Part shown: piece after piece, positions 30,801-39,520 of the stretch
Layout of the letters: the number at the start of each line of letters is the position of its first letter
How positions within the stretch are numbered: position 1 is the first letter of the stretch
Assembly (NCBI GenBank): GCA_030770545.1
Contig: CM061093.1
Coordinates: 1,550,001 to 1,614,000 of the forward strand
Direction of reading: 5' to 3'
From: Macropodus opercularis
Lineage: Eukaryota; Chordata; Actinopteri; Anabantiformes; Osphronemidae
Length of the DNA: 64,000 nucleotides
Translations under genes and position numbers: made by a program
The notes under the pieces: model-generated
The model's input: the letters and a program-made list of their open reading frames with translations, nothing else
Told to the model about the DNA's origin: nothing
Databases searched by the model: none

Positions 30801-30848
30801 CACAAAAAACACTAAAACATATGCAGAGCTCGTCACGGAGGCAGCCAT
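27822..30848 (-). CDS. LINE ORF: endonuclease-reverse transcriptase
   Basis: Encodes a 1008-residue protein for target-primed reverse transcription: the endonuclease nicks the target and the RT copies the element RNA there. I start it at the ATG at 30848, the first inside the element. The frame is open further upstream to an ATG at 30911, but those 21 codons include flanking 5S spacer. Residues 10-27 are strongly hydrophobic and 70-90 are basic. Endonuclease about 95-310: LANLRS (about 100), FTETW with Glu131, GDFN 250-253, SDH 300-302. A Pro/Thr linker of three imperfect repeats spans about 490-547. RT about 550-840: SSAF block with Asp697, GAPQG 753-757, FADD with catalytic Asp786-Asp787. 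The C-terminal domain ends in ELLPSGRRYRALSTR-like sequence. There is no internal stop or frameshift. The usual GPDG block reads GPDC (Cys573), a possible defect. Family-level function is well supported; activity of this copy is unknown. Confidence 0.93.
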   Translation of the reverse strand: MAASVTSSAYVLVFFVFLLVCPVFAISFTRGELLNIRQNAPQDFFPDFNYSDVLVNVVIGGAAALIERLRTRRRGKRAGALVRLRKRGFRTPLPSIHLANLRSLPNKTDELLLLSRTNKDFAHSAALCFTETWLNDTIPDSALQLPDFQLFRADRDAESTGKSRGGETCFYINERWCTDVSVLKKTCCPNLETLFINCKLFYSLREFHSFILVSVYIPPQAHVSSALQKLADQITDTEQQHQDSVLIILGDFNKANLSRELPKYRQHVTCPTIDSNILDHCYTTIREAFHSVQRAALGRSDHLLVHLIPSYRQKLKSSKPVSRTVKRWTKEAEQDLQSCFDLTDWSVFEAAATHLDELTETVTSYISFCEDMCIPTKTQLIYNNDKPWFTAKLRQLRQAKEDAHAKGDDVLYKQAKYTLEKEIKAAKRNYSGKIKTQFTSNDSASVWKSLKKITNYKTPPPSTVENQRLADDLNEFYCRFERTPIACPDCLPTKPTKPFTPIITPATSPECLPKHPFTPLTAPATHPEHLSNQAPSPFTPPAPTPTPAIQISEDAVRQAFRKQKRKKAPGPDCVTPACLKSCADQLAPIFTQIFNRSLELCEVPSCFKRSTIIPIPKKPKITGLNDYRPVALTSVVMKSFEKLVLAHLKDTTGPLLDPLQFAYRANRSVDDAVNIGLHYVLQHLDRPGTYVRILFVDFSSAFNTIIPNLLLPKLNQLSVPASICQWINSFLTDRQQLVRLGKYTSSTRTISTGAPQGCVLSPLLFSLYTNDCTSKDPSVKLLKFADDTTLIGLIQDGDESAYRQEVKELAVWCTLNNLELNTLKTVEMIVDFRRNPPELPPLTIMNSPVSAVEAFRFLGTTITKDLKWYIHIVSITKKAQQRLYFLRQLRKLNLPQELLKQFYSTIIESILCTSVTVWFSSASKSDLRRLQRVVRTAERIIGTTLPSIQELYLSRVTKRAVKITLDPSHPAHSLFELLPSGRRYRALSTRTTRHRTSFFTQAIHLLNS
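29208..29381 (-). repeat. minisatellite-like repeats coding the Pro/Thr linker
   Basis: Three imperfect in-frame repeats of about 54-63 bp inside the LINE ORF, each encoding a variant of CLPxxPFTPxxxPATxPE. They form the flexible linker between the endonuclease and RT domains. Confidence 0.7.
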
Positions 30849-30870
30849 CCTGTATCGGCGCCAATGCGAA
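30849..30870 (-). other. LINE 5' leader
   Basis: The 22 nt between the element's 5' border and its ATG, containing GGCGCC. Any internal promoter must lie here or within the ORF, unless the 5' end was lost on insertion. Confidence 0.6.
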
Positions 30871-30875
30871 TTGAT
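30871..30875. repeat. target-site duplication, right (TTGAT)
   Basis: TTGAT immediately after the element's 5' end, continuing into GAGGTAACAGTC of the long spacer. With the left copy it accounts for the 5 extra bases needed to restore a 260-bp unit. Confidence 0.85.
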
Positions 30876-30951
30876 GAGGTAACAGTCGTGACTGTCATGA
30901 CAGTCTGACATATAGGCGCCTTCAAAAGATATAATGTGGTACAGGGTTGTC

Positions 30952-31070
30952 GCTTACGGCCATACCACCTTCAATGTGCCCGATCTCATTCGAACTCGGA
31001 AGCCAAGCAAGGTAGGGCCTAGCTAGTACTTGGATGGGAGACCACCTGGGAATACCAGGTGCTGTAAGCC
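30952..31070 (+). rRNA. 5S rRNA gene, copy 108
   Basis: First gene right of the LINE. Changes: c24t g70a c84t g93a. Short. Confidence 0.94.
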
Positions 31071-31202
31071 TTTTCTTTTCTCTTTCAATGCAACATTGGG
31101 TGATTCTCCATCTTGGTTACACATATGTCATTGATGAGCAGATAGTTGTGACAGTCTGACATATAGTCACCTTCAAAAGATATAATGTGGTACAGGTTTG
31201 TC

Positions 31203-31321
31203 GCTTATGGCCATACCACCTTCAACATGCCTGATCTCGTTCGAACTCGGAAGCCAAGCAAGGTAGGGCCTGGCTAGTACTTGGCAGGGAGACCGCCTGG
31301 GAATACCAGGTGCTGTAAGCC
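31203..31321 (+). rRNA. 5S rRNA gene, copy 109
   Basis: Changes: c6t g25a c30t a37g a83c c84a. Long. Confidence 0.92.
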
Positions 31322-31462
31322 TTTTCTTTTCTCTTTCAACGCAACATTGGGTGATTCTCCATCTTGGTTACACAGATGACATTGATGAGGTAACAGTCGT
31401 GACTGTCATGACATTCTGACGTGTTGTCGCCTTCAAAAGACATATTGAGGTAACAACTTGTC

Positions 31463-31581
31463 GCTTACGGCCATACCACCTTCAACGTACCCGATCTCAT
31501 TCGAACTCGGAAGCCAAGCAAGGTAGGTCCTGGCTAGTACTTGGACGGGAGACCGCCTGGGAATACCAGGTGCTGTAAGCC
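31463..31581 (+). rRNA. 5S rRNA gene, copy 110
   Basis: Changes: g27a g66t. Long. Confidence 0.95.
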
Positions 31582-31722
31582 TTTTCTTTTCTCTTTCAAC
31601 GCAACATTGGGTGATTCTCCATCTTGGTTACACAGATGACATTGATGAGGTAACAGTCGTGACTGTCATGACATTCTGACGTGTTGTCGCCTTCAAATGA
31701 CGTAATGAGGTAACAATTTCTC

Positions 31723-31841
31723 GCTTACGGCCATACCACCTTCAACGTGCCCGATCTCATTCGACCTCGGAAGCCAATCAAGGTAGGGCCTGGCTAGTAC
31801 TTGGACGGGAGACCGCCTGGGAATACCAGGTCCTGTAAGCC
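31723..31841 (+). rRNA. 5S rRNA gene, copy 111
   Basis: Changes: a43c g56t g110c. Short. Confidence 0.94.
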
Positions 31842-31973
31842 TTTTCTTTTCTCTTTCAACGCAACATTGGGTGATTCTCCATCTTGGTTACACATATGTC
31901 CTCGATGAGCAGATAGTAGTGACAGTCTGACATATAGTCGCCTTCAAAAGATATAATGTGGTACAGGTTTGTC

Positions 31974-32092
31974 GCTTACGGCAATACCACCTTCAATGTG
32001 CCCGATCTCATTCGAACTCGGAAGCCAAGCAAGGTAGGGCCTGGCTAGTACTTTGATGGGAGACCACCTGGGAATACCAGGTGCTGTAAGCC
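31974..32092 (+). rRNA. 5S rRNA gene, copy 112
   Basis: Changes: c10a c24t g81t c84t g93a. Short. Confidence 0.93.
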
Positions 32093-32224
32093 TTTTCTTT
32101 TCTCTTTCAATGCAACATTGGGTGATTCTCCATCTTGGTTACACATATGTCATTGATGAGCAGATAGTTGTGACAGTCTGACATATAGTCACCTTCAAAA
32201 GATATAATGTGGTACAGGTTTGTC

Positions 32225-32343
32225 GCTTATGGCCATACCACCTTCAACGTGCCCGATCTCGTTCGAACTCGGAAGCCAAGCAAGGTAGGGCCTGGCTAGT
32301 ACTTGGAAGGGAGACTGCCGGTGAATACCAGGTGCTGTAAGCC
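32225..32343 (+). rRNA. 5S rRNA gene, copy 113
   Basis: Changes: c6t a37g c84a c92t t96g g98t; box C is badly altered. Long. Confidence 0.91.
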
Positions 32344-32484
32344 TTTTCTTTTCTCTTTCAACGCAACATTGGGTGATTCTCCATCTTGGTTACACAGATG
32401 ACATTGATGAGGTAACAGTCGTGACTGTCATGACATTCTGACGTGTTGTCGCCTTCAAATGACGTAATGAGGTAACAATTTCTC

Positions 32485-32603
32485 GCTTACGGCCATACCA
32501 CCTTCAACGTGCCCGATCTCATTCGACCTCGGAAGCCAATCAAGGTAGGGCCTGGCTAGTACTTGGACGGGAGACCGCCTGGGAATACCAGGTGCTGTAA
32601 GCC
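32485..32603 (+). rRNA. 5S rRNA gene, copy 114
   Basis: Changes: a43c g56t. Short. Confidence 0.95.
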
Positions 32604-32735
32604 TTTTCTTTTCTCTTTCAACGCAACATTGGGTGATTCTCCATCTTGGTTACACATATGTCCTTGATGAGCAGATAATTGTGACATTCTGACGTGTTGT
32701 CGCCTTCAAATGACGTAATGAGGTAACAATTTCTC

Positions 32736-32854
32736 GCTTACGGCCATACCACCTTCAACGTGCCCGATCTCATTCGACCTCGGAAGCCAAGCAAGGTAGG
32801 GCCTGGCTAGTACTTGGACGGGAGACCGCCTGGGAATACCAGGTGTTGTAAGCC
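32736..32854 (+). rRNA. 5S rRNA gene, copy 115
   Basis: Changes: a43c c111t. Followed by C rather than T, so the T run is shortened to TTT. Short. Confidence 0.94.
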
Positions 32855-32986
32855 CTTTCTTTTTTCTTTCAACGCAACATTGGGTGATTCTCCATCTTGG
32901 TTACACATATGTCATTGATGAGCAGATAGTTGTGACAGTCTGACATATAGTCACCTTCAAAAGATATAATGTGGTACAGGTTTGTC

Positions 32987-33105
32987 GCTTACGGCCATAC
33001 CACCTTCAACGTGCCTGATCTCATTCAAACTCGGAAGCCAAGCAAAGTAGGGCCTGGCTAGTACTTGGACGGGAGACCGCCTGGGAATACCAGGTGCTGT
33101 AAGCC
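32987..33105 (+). rRNA. 5S rRNA gene, copy 116
   Basis: Changes: c30t g41a g60a. Long. Confidence 0.94.
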
Positions 33106-33246
33106 TTTTCTGTTATTTTTCAACGCAACATTTGGTGATTCTCCATATTGGTTACACAGATGACCTTGATGAGGTAACAGTCGTGACTCTGATGACATTC
33201 TGACGTGTTGTCGCCTTCAAAAGACATATTGAGGTTACAACTTGTC

Positions 33247-33365
33247 GCTTACGGCCATACCACCTTCAACGTGCCCGATCTCATTCGACCTCGGAAGCCA
33301 AGCAAGGTAGGGCCTGGGTAGTACTTGGACGGGAGACCGCCTGGGAATACCAGGTGCTGTAAGCC
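33247..33365 (+). rRNA. 5S rRNA gene, copy 117
   Basis: Changes: a43c c72g. Long. Confidence 0.95.
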
Positions 33366-33506
33366 TTTTCTGTTATTTTTCAACGCAACATTTGGTGATT
33401 CTCCAAATTGGTTACACAGATGACCTTGATGAGGTAACAGTCGTGACTGTGATGACATTCTGACGTGTTGTCGCCTTCAAAAGACATATTGAGGTAACAA
33501 CTTGTC

Positions 33507-33625
33507 GCTTACGGCCATACCACCTTCAACGTGCCCGATCTCATTCGACCTCGGAAGCCAAGCAAGGTAGGGCCTGGCTAGTACTTGGACGGGAGACCGC
33601 CTGGGAATACCAGGTGTTGTAAGCC
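33507..33625 (+). rRNA. 5S rRNA gene, copy 118
   Basis: Twin of copy 115. Changes: a43c c111t. Short. Confidence 0.94.
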
Positions 33626-33757
33626 CTTTCTTTTTTCTTTCAACGCAACATTGGGTGATTCTCCATCTTGGTTACACATATGTCATTGATGAGCAGATAG
33701 TTGTGACAGTCTGACATATAGTCACCTTCAAAAGATATAATGTGGTACAGGTTTGTC

Positions 33758-33876
33758 GCTTACGGCCATACCACCTTCAACGTGCCTGATCTCATTCAAA
33801 CTCGGAAGCCAAGCAAAGTAGGGCCTGGCTAGTACTTGGACGGGAGACCGCCTGGGAATACCAGGTGCTGTAAGCC
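33758..33876 (+). rRNA. 5S rRNA gene, copy 119
   Basis: Twin of copy 116. Changes: c30t g41a g60a. Long. Confidence 0.94.
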
Positions 33877-34017
33877 TTTTCTGTTATTTTTCAACGCAAC
33901 ATTTGGTGATTCTCCATATTGGTTACACAGATGACCTTGATGAGGTAACAGTCGTGACTCTGATGACATTCTGACGTGTTGTCGCCTTCAAAAGACATAT
34001 TGAGGTTACAACTTGTC

Positions 34018-34136
34018 GCTTACGGCCATACCACCTTCAACGTGCCCGATCTCATTCGACCTCGGAAGCCAAGCAAGGTAGGGCCTGGGTAGTACTTGGA
34101 CGGGAGACCGCCTGGGAATACCAGGTGCTGTAAGCC
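34018..34136 (+). rRNA. 5S rRNA gene, copy 120
   Basis: Twin of copy 117. Changes: a43c c72g. Short. Confidence 0.95.
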
Positions 34137-34268
34137 TTTTCTTTTCTCTTTCAATGCAACATTGGGTGATTCTCCATCTTGGTCACAAATATGTCATTGA
34201 TGAGCATATAGTTGTGACAGTCTGACATATAGTCACCTTCAAAAGATATAATGTGGTACAGGTTTATC

Positions 34269-34387
34269 GCTTATGGCCATACCACCTTCAACGTGCTTGA
34301 TCTCATTCGAACTCGGAACCCAAGCAAGGTAGTGCCTGGCTAGTACTTGGACGGGAGACCGCCTGGGAATACCAGGTGCTGTAAGCC
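34269..34387 (+). rRNA. 5S rRNA gene, copy 121
   Basis: Changes: c6t c29t c30t g51c g65t. Long spacer with an extra 23 bp follows. Confidence 0.93.
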
Positions 34388-34449
34388 TTTTCTTTTCTCT
34401 TTCAACGCAACATTGGGTGATTCTCCATCTTGGTTACACAGATGACATT

Positions 34450-34495
34450 GATGAGGTAACAGTCGTGACTGTGATGAGGTAACAGTCGTGACTGT
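34450..34495 (+). repeat. 23-bp tandem duplication in a long spacer
   Basis: GATGAGGTAACAGTCGTGAC plus TGT occurs twice back to back (34450-34472 and 34473-34495). It doubles the first palindrome and explains the 283-bp spacing after copy 121. Confidence 0.95.
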
Positions 34496-34551
34496 CATGA
34501 CATTCTGACGTGTTGTCGCCTTCAAAAGACATATTGAGGTAACAACTTGTC

Positions 34552-34670
34552 GCTTACGGCCATACCACCTTCAACGTGCCCGATCTCATTCGACCTCGGA
34601 AGCCAAGCAAGGTAGGGCCTGGCTAGTACTTGGACGGGAGACCGCCTAGGAATACCAGGTGCTGTAAGCC
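34552..34670 (+). rRNA. 5S rRNA gene, copy 122
   Basis: Changes: a43c g97a. Short. Confidence 0.95.
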
Positions 34671-34802
34671 TTTTCTTTTCTCTTTCAACGCAACATTGGG
34701 TGATTCTCCATCTTGGTTACACATATGTCCTTGATGAGCAGATAGTAGTGACAGTCTGACATATAGTCGCCTTCAAAAGATATAATGTGGTACAGCTTTG
34801 TC

Positions 34803-34921
34803 GCTTACAGCCATACCACCTTCAACGTGCCCGATCTCATTCGAACTCGGAAGCCAAGCAAGGTAGGGCCTGGCTAGTACTTGGACGGGAGACCGCCTGG
34901 GAATACCAGGTGCTGTAAGCC
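34803..34921 (+). rRNA. 5S rRNA gene, copy 123
   Basis: Change: g7a. Long. Confidence 0.95.
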
Positions 34922-35062
34922 TTTTCTTTTCTCTTTCAACGCAACATTGGGTGATTCTCCATCTAGGTTACACAGATGACATTGATGAGGTAACAGTCGT
35001 GACTCTCATGACATTCTGACGTGTTGTCGCCTTCAAATGACGTAATGAGGTAACAATTTCTC

Positions 35063-35181
35063 GCTTACGGCCATACCACCTTCAACGTGCCCGATCTCAT
35101 TCGACCTCGGAAGCCAATCAAGGTAGGGCCTGGCTAGTACTTGGACGGGAGACCGCCTAGGAATTCCAGGTGCTGTAAGCC
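35063..35181 (+). rRNA. 5S rRNA gene, copy 124
   Basis: Changes: a43c g56t g97a a103t. Short. Confidence 0.94.
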
Positions 35182-35313
35182 TTTTCTTTTCTCTTTCAAC
35201 GCAACATTGGGTGATTCTCCATCTTGGTTACACATATGTCCTTGATGAGCAGATAGTAGTGACAGTCTGACATATAGTCGCCTTCAAAAGATATAATGTG
35301 GTACAGTTTTGTC

Positions 35314-35432
35314 GCTGACGGCCATACCACCTTCAACGTGCCCGATCTCATTTGAACTCGGAAGCCAAGCAAGGTAGGGCCTGGCTAGTACTTGGACGGG
35401 AGACTGCCTGGGAATACCAGGTGCTGTAAGCC
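35314..35432 (+). rRNA. 5S rRNA gene, copy 125
   Basis: Changes: t4g c40t c92t. The T run after the gene is TTTA, weakening the first terminator. Long. Confidence 0.93.
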
Positions 35433-35573
35433 TTTACTGTTATTTTTCAACGCAACATTGGGTGATTCTCCTTTTTGGTAACGCAGATGACCTTGATGAA
35501 GTAACAGTCGTGACTGTCATGACATTCTGACGTGTTGTCACCTTCAAATGACGTAATGAGGTAACAATTTCTC

Positions 35574-35692
35574 GCTTACGGCCATACCACCTTCAACGTG
35601 CCCGATCTCATTTGAACTCGGAAGCCAAGCAAGGTAGGGCCTGGCTAGTACTTGGACGGGAGACCGCCTGGGAATACCAGGTGCTGTAAGCC
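35574..35692 (+). rRNA. 5S rRNA gene, copy 126
   Basis: Change: c40t. Short. Confidence 0.96.
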
Positions 35693-35824
35693 TTTTCTTT
35701 TCTCTTTCAACGCAACATTGGGTGATTCTCCATCTTGGTTACACATATGTCCTTGATGAGCAGATAGTTGTGACAGTCTGACATATAGTCACCTTCAAAA
35801 GATATAATGTGGTACAGGTTTGTC

Positions 35825-35943
35825 GCTTACGGCCATACCACCTTCAACGTGCCTGATCTCATTCGACCTCGGAAGCCAAGCAAGGTAGGGCCTGGCTAGT
35901 ACTTGGACGGTAGACCGCCTGGGAATACCAGGTGCTGTAAGCC
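35825..35943 (+). rRNA. 5S rRNA gene, copy 127
   Basis: Changes: c30t a43c g87t. Long. Confidence 0.94.
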
Positions 35944-36084
35944 TTTTCTGTTATTTTTCAACGCAACATTGGGTGATTCTCCTTTTTGGTAACGCAGATG
36001 ACCTTGATGAAGTAACAGTCGTGACTGTCATGACATTCTGACGTGTTGTCACCTTCAAATGACGTAATGAGGTAACAATTTCTC

Positions 36085-36203
36085 GCTTACGGCCATACCA
36101 CCTTCAACGTGCCCGATCTCATTCGAACTCGGAAGCCAAACAAGGTAGGGCCTGGCTTGTACTTGGACGGGAGACCGCCTGGGAATTCCAGGTGCTGTAA
36201 GCC
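36085..36203 (+). rRNA. 5S rRNA gene, copy 128
   Basis: Changes: g56a a74t a103t. Short. Confidence 0.94.
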
Positions 36204-36335
36204 TTTTCTTTTCTCTTTCAACGCAACATTGGGTGATTCTCCATCTTGGTTACACATATGTCCTTGATGAGCAGATAGTTGTGACAGTCTGACATATAGT
36301 CGCCTTCAAAAGACATAATAAGGTAACAATTTCTC

Positions 36336-36454
36336 GCTTACGGCCATACCACCTTCAACGTGCCCGATCTCATTCGAACTCGGAAGCCAAGCAAGGTAGG
36401 GCCTGGCTAGTACTTGGACGGGAGACCGCCTGGGAATACCAGGTGCTGTAAGCC
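36336..36454 (+). rRNA. 5S rRNA gene, copy 129 (consensus)
   Basis: Identical to the window consensus. Long. Confidence 0.97.
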
Positions 36455-36595
36455 TTTTCTTTTCTCTTTCAACGCAACATTGGGTGATTCTCCATCTTGG
36501 TTACACAGATGACATTGATGAGGTAACAGTCGTGACTGTCATGACATTCTGACGTGTTGTCGCCTTCAAATGACGTAATGAGGTAACAATTTCTC

Positions 36596-36714
36596 GCTTA
36601 CGGCCATACCACCTTCAACGTGCCCGATCTCATTCGAACTCGGAAGCCAAGCAAGGTAGGGCCTGGCTAGTACTTGGACGGGAGACCGCCTGGGAATTCC
36701 AGGTGCTGTAAGCC
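36596..36714 (+). rRNA. 5S rRNA gene, copy 130
   Basis: Change: a103t. Short. Confidence 0.96.
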
Positions 36715-36846
36715 TTTTATTTTCTCTTTCAATGCAACATTGGTTGATTCTCCATCTTGGTTACACATATGTCATTGATGAGCAGATAGTTGTGACAGTC
36801 TGACATATAGTCACCTTCAAAAGATATAATGTGGTACAGGTTTGTC

Positions 36847-36965
36847 GCTTATGGCCATACCACCTTCAACGTGCCCGATCTCATTCGACCTCGGAGGCCA
36901 AGCAAGGTAGGGCCTGGCTAGTACTTGGACGGGAGACCGCCTGGGAATACCAGGTGCTATAAGCC
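36847..36965 (+). rRNA. 5S rRNA gene, copy 131
   Basis: Changes: c6t a43c a50g g113a. c6t with g113a again gives a U-A pair in helix I. Long. Confidence 0.94.
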
Positions 36966-37106
36966 TTCTCTTTTCTCTTTCAACGCAACATTGGGTGATT
37001 CTCCATCTTGGTTACACAGATGACATTGATGAGGTAACAGTCGTGACTGTCATGACATTCTGACGTGTTGTCGCCTTCAAAAGACATATTGAGGTAACAA
37101 CTTGTC

Positions 37107-37225
37107 GCTTACGGCCATACCACCTTCAACGTGCCCGATCTCATTCGACCTCGGAAGCCAAGCAAGGTAGGGCCTGGCTAGTACTTGGACGGGAGACCGC
37201 CTAGGAATACCAGGTGCTGTAAGCC
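37107..37225 (+). rRNA. 5S rRNA gene, copy 132
   Basis: Twin of copy 122. Changes: a43c g97a. Short. Confidence 0.95.
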
Positions 37226-37357
37226 TTTTCTTTTCTCTTTCAACGCAACATTGGGTGATTCTCCATCTTGGTTACACATATGTCCTTGATGAGCAGATAG
37301 TAGTGACAGTCTGACATATAGTCGCCTTCAAAAGATATAATGTGGTACAGCTTTGTC

Positions 37358-37476
37358 GCTTACAGCCATACCACCTTCAACGTGCCCGATCTCATTCGAA
37401 CTCGGAAGCCAAGCAAGGTAGGGCCTGGCTAGTACTTGGACGGGAGACCGCCTGGGAATACCAGGTGCTGTAAGCC
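37358..37476 (+). rRNA. 5S rRNA gene, copy 133
   Basis: Twin of copy 123. Change: g7a. Long. Confidence 0.95.
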
Positions 37477-37617
37477 TTTTCTTTTCTCTTTCAACGCAAC
37501 ATTGGGTGATTCTCCATCTAGGTTACACAGATGACATTGATGAGGTAACAGTCGTGACTCTCATGACATTCTGACGTGTTGTCGCCTTCAAATGACGTAA
37601 TGAGGTAACAATTTCTC

Positions 37618-37736
37618 GCTTACGGCCATACCACCTTCAACGTGCCCGATCTCATTCGACCTCGGAAGCCAATCAAGGTAGGGCCTGGCTAGTACTTGGA
37701 CGGGAGACCGCCTAGGAATTCCAGGTGCTGTAAGCC
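37618..37736 (+). rRNA. 5S rRNA gene, copy 134
   Basis: Twin of copy 124. Changes: a43c g56t g97a a103t. Short. Confidence 0.94.
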
Positions 37737-37868
37737 TTTTCTTTTCTCTTTCAACGCAACATTGGGTGATTCTCCATCTTGGTTACACATATGTCCTTGA
37801 TGAGCAGATAGTAGTGACAGTCTGACATATAGTCGCCTTCAAAAGATATAATGTGGTACAGGTTTGTC

Positions 37869-37987
37869 GCTTACGGCCATACCACCTTCAACGTGCCCGA
37901 TCTCATTCGAACTCGAAAGCCAAGCAAGGTAGGGCCTGGCTAGTACTTGGACGGGAGACCGCCTGGGAATAGCAGTTGCTGTAAGCC
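37869..37987 (+). rRNA. 5S rRNA gene, copy 135
   Basis: Changes: g48a c104g g108t. Long. Confidence 0.94.
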
Positions 37988-38128
37988 TTTTCTGTTATTT
38001 TTCAACGCAACATTGGGTGATTCTCCATCTTGGTTACACAGATGACCTTGATGAAGTAACAGTCGTGACTGTCATGAAATTCTGACGTGTTGTCACCTTC
38101 AAATGACGTAATGAGGTAACAATTTCTC

Positions 38129-38247
38129 GCTTACGGCCATACCACCTTCAACGTGCCCGATCTTGTTCGAACTCGGAAGCCAAGCAAGGTAGGGCCTGGC
38201 TTGTACTTGGACGGGAGACCGCCTGGGAATACCAGGTTCTGTAAGCC
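38129..38247 (+). rRNA. 5S rRNA gene, copy 136
   Basis: Changes: c36t a37g a74t g110t. Long. Confidence 0.93.
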
Positions 38248-38388
38248 TTTTCTTTTCTCTTTCAACGCAACATTGGGTGATTCTCCATCTTGGTTACACA
38301 GATGACATTGATGAGGTAACAGTCGTGACTGTCATGACATTCTGACGTGTTGTCGCCTTCAAATGACGTAATGAGGTAACAGTTTCTC

Positions 38389-38507
38389 GCTTACGGCCAT
38401 ACCACCTTCAACGTGCCCGATCTCGTTCGAACTCGGAAGCCAAGCAAGGTAGGGCCTGGCTAGTACTTGGACGGGAGACCGCCTGGGAATACCAGGTGCT
38501 GTAAGCC
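38389..38507 (+). rRNA. 5S rRNA gene, copy 137
   Basis: Change: a37g, which restores the base usual in vertebrate 5S. Short. Confidence 0.96.
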
Positions 38508-38639
38508 TTTTCTTTTCTCTTTCAACGCAACATTGGGTGATTCTCCATCTTGGTTACACATATGTCATTGATAAGCAGATAGTTGTGACAGTCTGACATA
38601 TAGTCGCCTTCAAAAGATATAATGTGGTACAGGTTTGTC

Positions 38640-38758
38640 GCTTATGGCCATACCACCTTCAACGTGCCCGGTCTCATTCGAACTCGGAAGCCAAGCAAGG
38701 TAGGGCCTGGCTAGTACTTGGACGGGAGACCGCCTGGGAATACCAGGTGCTGTAAGCC
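38640..38758 (+). rRNA. 5S rRNA gene, copy 138
   Basis: Changes: c6t a32g. Long. Confidence 0.95.
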
Positions 38759-38899
38759 TTTTCTGTTATTTTTCAACGCAACATTAGGTGATTCTCCTTT
38801 TTAGTAACGCAGATGACCTTGATGAAGTAACAGTCGTGACTGTCATGACAATCTGACGTGTTGTCGCCTTCAAATGACGTAATGAGGTAACAATTTCTC

Positions 38900-39018
38900 G
38901 CTTACGGCCATACCACCTTCAACGTGCCCGATCTCATTCGACCTCGGAAGCCAAGCAAGGTAGGGCCTGGCTAGTACTTGGACGGGAGACCGCCTGGGAA
39001 TACCAGGTGCTGTAAGCC
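38900..39018 (+). rRNA. 5S rRNA gene, copy 139
   Basis: Change: a43c only. Short. Confidence 0.96.
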
Positions 39019-39150
39019 TTTTCTTTTCTCTTTCAACGCAACATTGGGTGATTCTCCATCTTGGTTACACATATGTCCTTGATGAGCAGATAGTTGTGAC
39101 AGTCTGACATATAGTCGCCTTCAAAAGATATAATGTGGTACAGTTTTGTC

Positions 39151-39269
39151 GCTTACAGCCATACCACCTTCAACGTGCCCGATCTCAATCGAACTCGGAA
39201 GCCAAGCAAGGTAGGGCCTGGCTAGTACTTGGACGGGAGACCGCCTGGGAATTCCAGGTGCTGTAAGCC
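39151..39269 (+). rRNA. 5S rRNA gene, copy 140
   Basis: Changes: g7a t38a a103t. Short. Confidence 0.94.
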
Positions 39270-39401
39270 TTTTCTTTTCTCTTTCAACGCAACATTGGGT
39301 GATTCTCCATCTTGGTTACACATATGTCCTTGATGAGCAGATAGTTGTGACAGTCTGACATATAGTCGCCTTCAAAAGACATAATAAGGTAACAATTTGT
39401 C

Positions 39402-39520
39402 GCTTACGGCCATACCACCTTCAACGTGCCCGATCTCATTCGAACTCGGAAGCCAAGCAAGGTAGGGCCTGGCTAGTACTTGGACGGGAGACTGCCTGGG
39501 AATACCAGGTGCTGTAAGCC
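39402..39520 (+). rRNA. 5S rRNA gene, copy 141
   Basis: Change: c92t. Long. Confidence 0.96.

Larger units (their letters stand above)
27513..30870 (-). mobile_element. CR1/L2/Rex1-type non-LTR retrotransposon
   Basis: A 3358-bp LINE on the - strand, antisense to the 5S genes. In element orientation it has a leader of 22 nt, one long ORF with an apurinic-like endonuclease and a reverse transcriptase, an AT-rich 3' UTR of about 280 nt, AATAAA, and a tail of GATTCT repeats. It is flanked by TTGAT on both sides (27508-27512 and 30871-30875). The distance between the flanking 5S starts (27329 to 30952, 3623 bp) minus the element and one TTGAT is exactly 260 bp, the normal long unit, which fixes the borders. 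The GATTCT tail, single ORF and domain order fit the CR1/L2/Rex1 group of fish LINEs; the exact family is not certain. The very short leader means it is either nearly full length or slightly 5'-truncated. Confidence 0.92.
32734..33372 (+). repeat. three-unit duplication, copy 1
   Basis: Copies 115-117 repeat as copies 118-120 at an offset of 771 bp (251+260+260), sharing c111t, then c30t-g41a-g60a, then c72g. Confidence 0.9.
33505..34143 (+). repeat. three-unit duplication, copy 2
   Basis: Tandem second copy of the preceding block. The match ends just after the first T run of the spacer following copy 120. Confidence 0.9.
34473..35306 (+). repeat. three-unit block D, copy 1
   Basis: Copies 122-124 (g97a; g7a; g56t-g97a-a103t), including the rare spacer variant CTAGGTTACACAG. 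Recurs at an offset of 2555 bp. Confidence 0.85.
37028..37861 (+). repeat. three-unit block D, copy 2
   Basis: Copies 132-134 with the same variants in the same order as 122-124. Confidence 0.85.

Noticed and set aside
27513..30870. A 5S-specific element of the Mutsu kind
   Set aside because: Those elements, as I know them, insert at a set point in the 5S gene. This one is in the spacer, has a 5-bp target duplication and a GATTCT tail, and its protein resembles CR1/L2/Rex1.
30849..30911. LINE ORF starting at the upstream ATG at 30911
   Set aside because: Those first codons include flanking 5S spacer, which reads TSECHDSH-like as elsewhere in the array. The first element-encoded ATG is at 30848.
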